Below are positions 1 through 4,905 of a stretch of DNA of 5,899 nucleotides, piece by piece. Source of the stretch: an uncultured Candidatus Competibacteraceae bacterium (lineage in GTDB: Bacteria > Pseudomonadota > Gammaproteobacteria > Competibacterales > Competibacteraceae); the NCBI GenBank assembly GCA_937872125.1, contig CALMNY010000333.1, positions 1 to 5,899 of the forward strand. Direction: 5' to 3'. Made by a program: the position numbers and the translations under genes. Below the pieces are notes generated by a model. That model ran no database searches. It was given only the letters and a program-made list of their open reading frames with translations, and was not told the DNA's origin. Position 1 is the first letter of the stretch; each line of letters opens with the position of its first letter.

Positions 1-59
1 CACGAACACCGCCAGCGCCATCCGATCTGCCGCATCCCAGTGTGCTTCGCAGCGCCCGC

Positions 60-64
60 AGATC
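60..64 (+). repeat. Probable 5-bp target-site duplication, left copy (AGATC)
   Basis: AGATC lies 2 bases outside the left inverted repeat and recurs at 291-295, 4 bases outside the right one. Collapsing both copies into one rejoins the minus-strand frame as codons for Glu-Ala-Ile-Cys-Gly-Arg-Cys. A 5-base match alone could be chance; the restored frame is what supports it. Confidence 0.6.
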
Positions 65-66
65 TT

Positions 67-96
67 GGGGTTGTAAGCCCAAACCGCCGAAAATTC
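67..96 (+). repeat. Left terminal inverted repeat of the MITE-like element
   Basis: It begins GGGGTTGTAAGCCCAAACCG and pairs perfectly with 261-286 over 26 bases (67-92), continuing to 96 with one mismatch (29 of 30). The long perfect match implies either recent insertion or selection as transposase-binding ends. Confidence 0.85.
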
Positions 97-256
97 TGTC
101 CAGCCACTGGGCAAGAGTTTTCTAGGTCAAAATCGACTGATTTTCGTGGGTTCAGGTGTGGGTGTTAAGGTTTAAGCCAATTTTCGCCAGAAATTCATAC
201 AATTTGATCGTGGCTTGTAGGGTGTTTCTGCTTATCGAACAGTTCAATGCCGTTCG

Positions 257-286
257 GAAATTTCGGCGGTTTGGGCTTACAACCCC
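257..286 (-). repeat. Right terminal inverted repeat of the MITE-like element
   Basis: This is the reverse complement of 67-96 with a single mismatch at 260. It ends in GGGCTTACAACCCC. The match stops at 286, fixing the outer limit of symmetry. Confidence 0.85.
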
Positions 287-290
287 TGAT

Positions 291-295
291 AGATC
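291..295 (+). repeat. Probable 5-bp target-site duplication, right copy (AGATC)
   Basis: This is the second copy of AGATC, on the right flank of the 65-290 element. See the left copy for the reading-frame argument. Confidence 0.6.
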
Positions 296-563
296 GCTTC
301 ATGGCCCTGCCAAAACCGGCACATCGAAGTGACCCCGATCATCGCCGGCGCGGCCAGAAAACTCACCACCACCGCGCGCAGAACAGCAGCCAGCTGCGCC
401 GTCGGGTAAAGGCGCTGCGAAAACAGACTAAAGCATGGTATACAAAGGCCAGCATGGATTCTCCTCGGGCGACCGGGTTGTTCAGGCACGGGTCGCTCGG
501 GGGAATTCATGCTGCTTTCGAGCCGCATCCTCAAGAAGCTTGGGGAAAAAACTTACGACTGAC

Positions 564-570
564 GAGGAGG
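564..570 (+). promoter_or_regulatory. Ribosome binding site that sets the dehydrogenase start
   Basis: GAGGAGG lies 6 bases before the ATG at 577. The same frame is open upstream to 247, through the mobile element and the broken transposase. This strong site, and the Rossmann motif starting right after the ATG, show that 577 is the true start. Confidence 0.85.
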
Positions 571-576
571 TTGATC

Positions 577-1212
577 ATGGCGCGGGTATTAATCATCGGG
601 GCCAGTAAGGGTATCGGGCTGGAGACCGTCCGCAGCGCACTCGAGGCCGGCCATCAGGTGCGCGCGCTCGCGCGATCGGCCACCAGCATCAGCCTCACGC
701 ATCCGCAGCTCGAGAAAGTGCGTGGCAACGCGCTCGTCCGCGAGGATGTCGAGGCGGCGCTGCAAGGCGTGGACGTCGTGATCCAAACGCTGGGCGTAAG
801 TTTCGCGGAATTGTTCGGGCCCGTGCATCTGTTCTCCGATGCGACCCGGGTGTTGGTGGCCGCGATGGCGGCGCGAGGCGTCAAGCGCCTGATTTGTGTC
901 ACGGGATTCGGCGCCGGCGACAGCCGGGACAGCATCAGCGTGCTGCAGCGGCTGCCGTTTCACGCGGTGTTTGGCCGCGCCTACGCGGACAAGAGTATCC
1001 AGGAGCAATTGATCAAGGAAACTATGCTGGACTGGACGATCGTGCGCCCCGGCGTGTTGACCGGCGGCGCGCGCACGGGGCGCTACCAGGCGCTTGATCA
1101 GCCGTCACAGTGGCGCAACGGCATCATTGCGCGCGCCGACGTCGCCGATTTTTGCGTGAAGCAGATCGGCAATCCGGCCAGCGTCCGCAAGGCCTATGTG
1201 CTGGTGAATTGA
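577..1212 (+). CDS. Atypical short-chain dehydrogenase / NAD(P)H-binding protein
   Basis: This is an intact 211-residue protein. It opens with a dinucleotide-binding Rossmann strand and glycine loop (MARVLIIGASKGIG, GxxxGxG at residues 8-14). Next come the strand ending with basic residues (RALARS, 29-34), which suggests NADP(H) preference, and VVIQTLG (67-73) near the cofactor. VTGFGAGDS (108-116), YADK (136-139, the YxxxK-like position but one residue shorter) and VRPGVLTGG (156-164) follow. The absence of a canonical YxxxK and the short length fit the atypical/NmrA-like NAD(P)-binding group (NAD_binding_10), which includes oxidoreductases and redox-sensing or assembly proteins. The substrate cannot be told from the sequence. 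It is cytosolic, with no signal peptide or membrane segment. It stands alone: a divergent transposase remnant lies upstream and a repeat-rich gap downstream. Confidence 0.88.
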   Translation: MARVLIIGASKGIGLETVRSALEAGHQVRALARSATSISLTHPQLEKVRGNALVREDVEAALQGVDVVIQTLGVSFAELFGPVHLFSDATRVLVAAMAARGVKRLICVTGFGAGDSRDSISVLQRLPFHAVFGRAYADKSIQEQLIKETMLDWTIVRPGVLTGGARTGRYQALDQPSQWRNGIIARADVADFCVKQIGNPASVRKAYVLVN

Positions 1213-1318
1213 TGCGCCGCCGCGTTCGCTCGGCGCGCGGGCTGTTCTAGTGTTCCAACCGGGCTGAATTGACGAACTGTAGAGTGGCTGGGCTTTGGTC
1301 ATTCCTTAAAAATCAATG

Positions 1319-1340
1319 ACTTATAAAAATCACTTATAAA
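1319..1340 (+). promoter_or_regulatory. Tandem ACTTATAAA motif in an AT-rich patch, possible promoter/operator
   Basis: ACTTATAAA occurs at 1319-1327 and again at 1332-1340, 13 bases start to start. This sits in the most AT-rich stretch of the 1213-1567 gap. Each copy includes TATAAA, close to a -10 box. It could drive the cupin, about 230 bases downstream beyond the REP-like pair. No clear -35 partner is visible, so this is a tentative call. Confidence 0.25.
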
Positions 1341-1416
1341 CTGATCAACTCAATAAAATCAACAGCTTGCAGCGACAGCAACCTGCATGGAGACCAAAAA
1401 TGGCCAAAGTCGAGGA

Positions 1417-1441
1417 GTGGATGAGCGAAGCGAAATCCACC
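1417..1441 (+). repeat. REP-like palindromic unit 1
   Basis: GTGGAT (1417-1422) pairs with ATCCAC (1435-1440) around the loop GAGCGAAGCGAA. It is closely similar to the reverse complement of unit 2 (1461-1487), sharing GTGGAT, AGCG, AGCG and AATCCACC in the same order. Together they form a head-to-head pair like REP/BIME repeats. Repeats of this type lie between genes in many proteobacteria and may be mobilised by RAYT (TnpA-REP) proteins. None is encoded here. Confidence 0.65.
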
Positions 1442-1459
1442 ATCAGGAAGAGATCACGG

Positions 1460-1489
1460 AAGGTGGATTGCGCTCCGCTGATCCACCTT
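1460..1489 (-). repeat. REP-like palindromic unit 2 (inverted relative to unit 1)
   Basis: AAGGTGGAT (1460-1468) pairs perfectly with ATCCACCTT (1481-1489) over 9 bases, around a 12-base loop that contains a small GCG/CGC stem. Read on the minus strand it matches unit 1 at most positions. It could act as a transcript-stabilising hairpin, but there is no T-tract to make it an intrinsic terminator. A fragment of the same motif, GCTGATCCAC, recurs at 1542-1551. Confidence 0.7.
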
Positions 1490-1567
1490 ACCCATACCCT
1501 GAAGTTAACTCAGGTCGGTCGAAGTACTACCCTCATGGCTTGCTGATCCACGAAGAGAAACCCCACC

Positions 1568-2242
1568 ATGACCCCGCTCGCCGACGACACCCTCCCCGAC
1601 CGCCACGCCGATCTTCGCCAGCGGGTGGCCGTGGACACCACCGCCCTGATTTGGGAAGCCAGCCCCAGCGGCGCGGTCTGGCGCCAACCGCTGTACCGGG
1701 TCGGCGGCGAACACGGCCCGGTGACCAGCCTGGTGCGCTACGCGCCGGGCGGGGCGTTCCGTCCGCATGCGCATCCCGAGGGCGAGGAAATCCTGGTGCT
1801 GGATGGGGTGTTCGCCGACGAACACGGCGATTATCCGGCCGGAACCTATCTGCTCAATCCCGACGGCAGCCACCACGCCCCGCGTTCCGATGGGGGTTGC
1901 CTGCTATTCGTGCGCCTGCGCCAATACCCCGGCGCGAATCGGCCGCGAATCGTCCTGGACACCACGACCGGGCTGTGGACGCCCGGCCCGACGCCGGGCA
2001 TCGCAGTCCTGCCCCTGTACGCCCAAGCCGGCCATCCCGAACGGGTGCGGCTGGAACGCTGGGGGCCGGGCGCGGCGCGTCCGCGCCATCCCGATGGCGA
2101 GGAACTGTTCGTCCTGGAGGGGACGGTTCGGGATGAGGAAGGCGTTGCGGGGCCGGGCGGCTGGCTGCGCTATCCGCCCGGCGATTCCGGCGCGTTCCGT
2201 TCGGCAACCGGCGGCCGGCTCTACGTGCGGGTCGGCGGCTGA
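1568..2242 (+). CDS. ChrR-type double-cupin domain protein
   Basis: This is an intact 224-residue protein with two cupin barrels and no signal peptide. Domain 1 (about residues 25-118) has the full metal-binding set HAHPEGEE (H67, H69, E73) and PDGSHHAP (H103). The stretch LVLDGVFADEHGDYPAGTY (76-94) is characteristic of the ChrR C-terminal cupin of anti-sigma factors and stand-alone cupin_7 proteins. Domain 2 (about 125-224) repeats the pattern as RPRHPDGEELFVLEG, but the first His is Pro172 and the late His is replaced (PPGDSG, 203-208). Only H174 and E178 remain, so it probably does not bind metal. The N-terminal zinc-binding anti-sigma domain of true ChrR is absent and no ECF sigma gene is visible, so a regulatory ChrR role is unlikely. 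A small-molecule dioxygenase-like or oxidative-stress role is possible but unproven. The ribosome binding site (GAAGAGAAA, about 10 bases upstream) is weak. Confidence 0.85.
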   Translation: MTPLADDTLPDRHADLRQRVAVDTTALIWEASPSGAVWRQPLYRVGGEHGPVTSLVRYAPGGAFRPHAHPEGEEILVLDGVFADEHGDYPAGTYLLNPDGSHHAPRSDGGCLLFVRLRQYPGANRPRIVLDTTTGLWTPGPTPGIAVLPLYAQAGHPERVRLERWGPGAARPRHPDGEELFVLEGTVRDEEGVAGPGGWLRYPPGDSGAFRSATGGRLYVRVGG

Positions 2243-2268
2243 GGTGACGGGGTAGCACCCCCGAGCTT

Positions 2269-2574
2269 TCAACAGGTCACGTGCAGCACGGCGTACACGT
2301 CTTGATCCTTCTGGTCGGCCAGCAAGCGGCGCGCGGCCAGCAGGCCACGAGCGTAATGGGAATCGCTGGAGCCTTCCAGACCATGCAGGATCAGCGCTAT
2401 GGGGCCGTGATCGCCCGGCGTCCAGTCCAGGTCGAGAAAGTCGCCATCCGGCAATTCCAGTCGTTCGCGGCGCAGGGCCAGTCGTGGCCGGCGGCGGCAT
2501 AACACCGGCCACAGCGTCTGGGCAGGCGGGCCCGGCAGCCATCAAGCCGGGCGAACATCATCGGGGGTCGTCAT
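2269..2574 (-). pseudogene. yheT: YheT-type alpha/beta hydrolase, N-terminal remnant with nonsense codon and lost 3' part
   Basis: From an ATG at 2574-2572 the frame reads MTTPDDVRPA, then TGA at 2544-2542, then WLPGPPAQTLWPVLCRRRPR, and on through ERLELPDGDFLDLDW, ALILHGLEGSS and SHYARGLLAARR. In this family (COG0429, YheT/EMB8-like hydrolases) the normal start is PAWWLPGPHAQTLWP, so the TGA replaces a Trp codon (TGG to TGA). Similarity ends near 2326. The frame then runs on as LLADQKDQDVYAVLHVT to a stop at 2271-2269, a tail I do not recognise. The HGLEGSS oxyanion-hole motif is kept, but the GxSxG nucleophile elbow, the Asp and the His are all missing. Family members are over 300 residues, while only about 83 codons of homology remain here. 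The product could not be a working hydrolase. It converges on the cupin. Confidence 0.85.
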
Positions 2575-2779
2575 CGTTGGGCCTGCCTCATGGGGTTAGC
2601 TTTTTGGGTGCAAACGCCGCGGCTTCTCAGTCGCCGGCGTGATCCTGTCGCTGACCGTTCCCCCGCCAGCGCCCGTCAATAGAAGGACGCCACCGTGATA
2701 CGGCCGATCGCGTTTTCCATAGTCGGTAAAACGTAAGCTTGTGTCGAGGCGCACGCGAACTCGCCGCGCGGCAGGTCCT

Positions 2780-3158
2780 TCAAGCCAGGTTGGTCGGCAC
2801 CTTGTCGGACAGGTCGCGGTAGAAAATAGTCGGCTTCTTCTTCGTACACGTCGATGGCCAGATAGCCGATCTTGCCGCTCTTGAGGCACCGGATCACCTT
2901 GGCGGTATCCAGCAGAGCCCCGCGGCTGGTGTTGACGATGAACACGCCGTCCTTGAGGTAGGGCAGGGTTTGCTCGTTGAGAATGTGATGGGTGTCGGGG
3001 GTCAGCGGACCGTGCAGGGTGATGATGTCCGACTCCTGGGCGAGGGTGGGGCCGTCCACGTAGGTCGCCCACGGCTTGACGGTTTCGTTGGGAAACTGGT
3101 CGTAGGCCAGGATGCGGCAGCCGAAGCCGCTGAGGTTTCGAACCACCCTCTGGCCGAT
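2780..3158 (-). pseudogene. ldhA: D-lactate dehydrogenase (2-hydroxyacid dehydrogenase), internal fragment with frameshift
   Basis: The fragment starts inside the Rossmann motif (IGQRVVRNLSGFGCRILAYD, 3158 downward). It continues with the D-2-hydroxyacid dehydrogenase signatures SDIITLHGPLTPDTHHILN, VFIVNTSRGALLD (catalytic Arg in SRG) and LAIDVYEEEADYF (catalytic Glu). At 2823-2826 a run of four A's (TTTT on the coding strand) holds one base too many. Removing one restores FYRDLSDKVP, the expected continuation, after which similarity stops and TNLA leads to a TGA at 2782-2780. The whole N-terminal substrate domain, the first part of the GxGxxG loop and the C-terminal catalytic His region are missing. 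About 125 codons remain of about 330. The intact enzyme would reduce pyruvate to D-lactate with NADH; this one cannot. Confidence 0.88.
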
Positions 3159-3303
3159 GATGCTGGAGCAAACCTGGGTTTGTTGGTCGATGCGATGGAG
3201 TTCATTGATGGTGAATTCCGCTGGCAGCAGAAAAGCCAGCCGGCCGGCTTCGGTGGCGCAATCGGGATCATCGGCATTTTGATTTGTACAAAAATTAAGT
3301 TAT

Positions 3304-3330
3304 CAGGAAACTTTTTCCTGTTTTCCTTTA
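3304..3330 (+). terminator. Hairpin followed by T-rich tract, terminator-like or leader structure
   Basis: CAGGAAA (3304-3310) pairs perfectly with TTTCCTG (3314-3320) across a 3-base loop and is followed by TTTTCCTTT. The form is that of a short intrinsic terminator, but the stem is AT-rich and no plus-strand gene ends just before it. It lies 59-85 bases before the kinase start, so it could be an operator or an insulating terminator. Confidence 0.35.
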
Positions 3331-3332
3331 CA

Positions 3333-3338
3333 TATATT
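3333..3338 (+). promoter_or_regulatory. Possible -10 box for the ABC1 kinase
   Basis: TATATT lies in an AT-rich stretch about 50 bases before the ATG at 3389. No good -35 sits at the right distance (ACTTTT at 3310-3315 is poor), so support is weak. Confidence 0.25.
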
Positions 3339-3375
3339 GTGCAATTCAACCGCCTTTGCCTCCTATCCGCCACCC

Positions 3376-3380
3376 AAGGA
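3376..3380 (+). promoter_or_regulatory. Ribosome binding site deciding the kinase start
   Basis: AAGGA lies 8 bases before the ATG at 3389. The frame can also be opened by a TTG at 3356, but that codon has no ribosome binding site and would place AAGGA inside the gene. Confidence 0.75.
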
Positions 3381-3388
3381 CGTCCCCC

Positions 3389-4729
3389 ATGGTTCCAGAA
3401 TCCCGCATTTCCCCGCTGATGGCGCGTCGCATCCCTCAATCCCGCCTGAGCCGGCTGATGCAGTTGGGTCGGCTGGCTGGCGGCCTCGCCGGCGGCGCCC
3501 TGGGTGAAGGGGTGCGCCAGCTCAGTCAGGGTCAGCGGCCTTCCATGCAGGATCTGCTGCTCATCCCCAGCAACGCCGGTCGCCTGGCCGACCGCCTGGC
3601 CGAAATGCGCGGCGCGGCGATGAAGGTGGGGCAGTTGCTTTCCATGGAGGCGGGCGAGTTTCTGCCCCGGGCGTTCAGCCAGGCGCTCAAGCGCTTGCGC
3701 GACGAAGCCCACACCATGCCGCTGATCCAGCTCAAGCACGTGCTCGATGCCGACTGGGGCCAGGGCTGGGAAAAACGGTTCAGGCACTTTTCGTATGCGC
3801 CGGTCGCCGCCGCCTCGATCGGGCAGGTGCATGAGGCGGTGACCCGGGAGGGCCAGCGCCTGGCTATCAAGATTCAGTATCCGGGCATCCGCGACAGTAT
3901 CGACAGCGACGTCAACAACGTCGCCGGCATGCTCAAGCTGTTCCGTCTGATTCCGGAAGCGATCGACTTCGAACCCCTGCTGGCCGAAGCGAAAAAGCAG
4001 CTTCATCAGGAAGCGGATTACCTGCGCGAAGCCGAGTGGCTCATCCAGGTCGCCGAGCGGCTCGACGGCCACCCTCGGTTTGAGGCGCCGGCCGTTATCG
4101 CGTCGCTGACCACGTCCAGGGTGCTGGCGATGAGCTATCTGGAGGGGCGTCCCATCGAGGATCTGGACCAGGCCGATGCCGCCGCGCGCACCCGGGTGGC
4201 CGCCGCTTTGCTCGACCTGAGCCTGCGCGAAGTCTTCGAGTGGGGGTTGGTGCAGACGGATCCCAACTTCGCCAACTTTCGCTACGCCGGCGACGGCCGC
4301 ATTCAGCTTCTGGATTTTGGCGCGGCGCGCCAGTATCCGGAAGAGCGGCGTGAAGCTTTCCGGGCGATCGTGAAGGCCGGGGTCGAGGGTGCGCCGGCCG
4401 CCATCGAACGGGCCGCGATCCGGGTGGGTTATCTGGGCAGCGCGGACCCTTCGAATTATCGCGCCGGCATTGTGGATCTGATCGCGACCGCGACCGAACC
4501 GGCGCGCCATCGGGGGGGTTATGATTTTGGCCGGTCGGATCTGGCGCGGCGCGCCAGCGAGAAGGTGATCGATTTGCGGCTCAGGGAAAAGTTTGGCCGT
4601 TTGCCGCCGCCGGATATTTTGTTCCTGCATCGCAAGCTGGGCGGCTTGTACCTGCTGTTCCGGCACCTTCGGACCACCCTGCCGGTGCGGGCGATGGTCG
4701 AGCCGTTCATCACGGTCGGCGTCAGCTAG
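3389..4729 (+). CDS. ABC1/COQ8 (ADCK) family atypical kinase-like protein
   Basis: This is an intact 446-residue protein with the ordered marks of the UbiB/ADCK fold. The KxGQ extension motif (MKVGQLLSMEAGE, K79) is followed by the alanine-rich nucleotide loop AAASIGQV (140-147), which replaces a normal P-loop. The strand-3 lysine (AIKIQYPG, K161), QEADYLREAE (E208), the catalytic loop QTDPNFANF (D291, N296) and DFGAARQYPEE (D309) follow. The wording QTDPNFANF and LLDFGAARQY is closer to eukaryotic COQ8/ADCK3 than to Escherichia coli UbiB (HADMHPGN). Such proteins have ATPase activity and support ubiquinone biosynthesis or lipid handling at membranes. A specific role cannot be given here because no ubi genes are nearby. 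The C-terminus lacks the two transmembrane helices of UbiB; the N-terminus has only a glycine/alanine-rich segment (GRLAGGLAGGALGEG). It appears to be a single-gene unit. Confidence 0.92.
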   Translation: MVPESRISPLMARRIPQSRLSRLMQLGRLAGGLAGGALGEGVRQLSQGQRPSMQDLLLIPSNAGRLADRLAEMRGAAMKVGQLLSMEAGEFLPRAFSQALKRLRDEAHTMPLIQLKHVLDADWGQGWEKRFRHFSYAPVAAASIGQVHEAVTREGQRLAIKIQYPGIRDSIDSDVNNVAGMLKLFRLIPEAIDFEPLLAEAKKQLHQEADYLREAEWLIQVAERLDGHPRFEAPAVIASLTTSRVLAMSYLEGRPIEDLDQADAAARTRVAAALLDLSLREVFEWGLVQTDPNFANFRYAGDGRIQLLDFGAARQYPEERREAFRAIVKAGVEGAPAAIERAAIRVGYLGSADPSNYRAGIVDLIATATEPARHRGGYDFGRSDLARRASEKVIDLRLREKFGRLPPPDILFLHRKLGGLYLLFRHLRTTLPVRAMVEPFITVGVS

Positions 4730-4905
4730 GTCACCGCGGACTTTCCATGAAACATCCAGTGAGCTGACGCAGTGATTTTGACCGGTCAGGACTGCTCTGT
4801 GTGGTGTTCCTGACGTGGATACGGATATCCATAAAATGATTACAAGACATTGATTATAAAGCAACTTAATGAGTCTATATCCATGTCTGAAGCACTACCG
4901 AACGT
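4730..4905. other. Intergenic junction between the kinase and the oxidoreductase remnant
   Basis: No gene is supported here. GTCAGGA (4785-4791) and TCCTGAC (4808-4814) form a perfect 7-bp stem with a 16-base loop, but no T-tract follows. Bases 4825-4890 turn AT-rich, and ATATCCAT occurs twice (4826-4833 and 4877-4884). Homology to the amine oxidoreductase begins at about 4906, so the deletion breakpoint lies near there. Confidence 0.4.

Larger units (their letters stand above)
65..290. mobile_element. MITE-like element, about 226 bp, with long terminal inverted repeats and no coding capacity
   Basis: Bases 67-92 are the exact reverse complement of 261-286 (26 of 26), and the match extends four more bases inward with one mismatch. 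The tips read GGGGTTGTAAGCCC at the left and GGGCTTACAACCCC at the right. The interior is AT-richer than the surroundings and has no meaningful open frame. AGATC occurs directly outside both ends (60-64 and 291-295), as expected for a 5-bp target duplication, and removing the element restores a host reading frame. This pattern is typical of a non-autonomous deletion derivative of an insertion sequence. I cannot assign the IS family. The exact ends are uncertain because 2 bases (TT) lie between the repeat and the left AGATC but 4 (TGAT) on the right. Confidence 0.75.
1..455 (-). pseudogene. Disrupted gene, probable transposase N-terminus (frameshifted, split by a small mobile element, cut by window edge)
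   Basis: An ATG at 455-453 follows a good ribosome binding site (GAGGAG, about 6 bases upstream). It opens a frame reading MLAFVYHALVCFRSAF and ending in RRRSWLLFCA before running into a TGA at 365-363. The neighbouring frame continues sensibly as VVVSFLAAPAMIGVTSMCRF, then WQGHEAI. Removing one CG from the CGCGCG run near 376-382 joins the two frames, so a 2-bp slippage insertion is likely. The frame is then cut by the 65-290 insert. Deleting the insert and one AGATC copy continues it as HEAICGRCEAHWDAADRM and on to base 1. The hydrophobic stretch followed by GVTS.CRFW resembles the N-termini of some large DDE transposases as I remember them; this was not checked by search. The part after the insert (CGRCEAHWD) I do not recognise. 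The window ends before the gene does. Confidence 0.6.
1213..1567. other. Repeat-bearing intergenic region between the dehydrogenase and the cupin
   Basis: No gene is supported in these 355 bases. The first 40 bases are GC-rich and contain a weak GCGCCG/CGGCGC hairpin (1214-1219 with 1231-1236) without a T-tract. Bases 1301-1360 are strikingly AT-rich. Bases 1417-1489 carry two opposed REP-like hairpins. The last 75 bases lead to the cupin. An open frame starting at 1387 crosses the hairpins and runs into the cupin out of frame; it looks like a by-product of GC-rich sequence. Confidence 0.6.
3159..3388. other. Junction and leader region upstream of the ABC1 kinase
   Basis: Minus-strand similarity to D-lactate dehydrogenase stops near 3158. 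The same minus frame stays open for some codons (FTINELHRIDQQTQVCSS) without resembling the family. From about 3280 the composition becomes abruptly AT-rich and holds a hairpin and promoter-like sequence for the plus-strand kinase. Confidence 0.45.

Noticed and set aside
480..520. Imperfect GGGCGACC/GGTCGCTC symmetry before the dehydrogenase as an operator or IS end
   Set aside because: Only 7 of 8 bases pair, with a long loop, in GC-rich sequence. It is not distinguishable from chance.
247..576. Upstream extension of the dehydrogenase frame to 247
   Set aside because: It would start inside the mobile element and read antisense through the transposase remnant. The ATG at 577 has an excellent ribosome binding site and the Rossmann motif begins there.
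1214..1236. GCGCCG/CGGCGC hairpin after the dehydrogenase as a terminator
   Set aside because: The stem is only 6 bp with an 11-base loop and no T-tract follows. Such matches are common in GC-rich DNA.
1387..2136. 249-residue plus-strand frame beginning METKNGQSRGVDERSEIHH
   Set aside because: It translates the REP-like hairpins and then the cupin gene in the wrong frame. The product is Arg/Pro-rich low-complexity sequence without a ribosome binding site.
2970..3419. 149-residue plus-strand frame across the dehydrogenase remnant and kinase leader
   Set aside because: It is antisense to the D-lactate dehydrogenase fragment, runs through an AT-rich leader and overlaps the kinase start. No family resemblance was seen.
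4785..4814. GTCAGGA/TCCTGAC hairpin after the kinase as a terminator
   Set aside because: The 16-base loop and the lack of a T-rich tail make intrinsic termination unlikely; it is only mentioned in the intergenic entry.
3002..4864. 620-residue open frame on the minus strand
   Set aside because: It lies antisense to the ABC1 kinase, whose motifs are unmistakable, and spans the dehydrogenase remnant in another frame. It has high His/Arg/Gln content and no recognisable domain.
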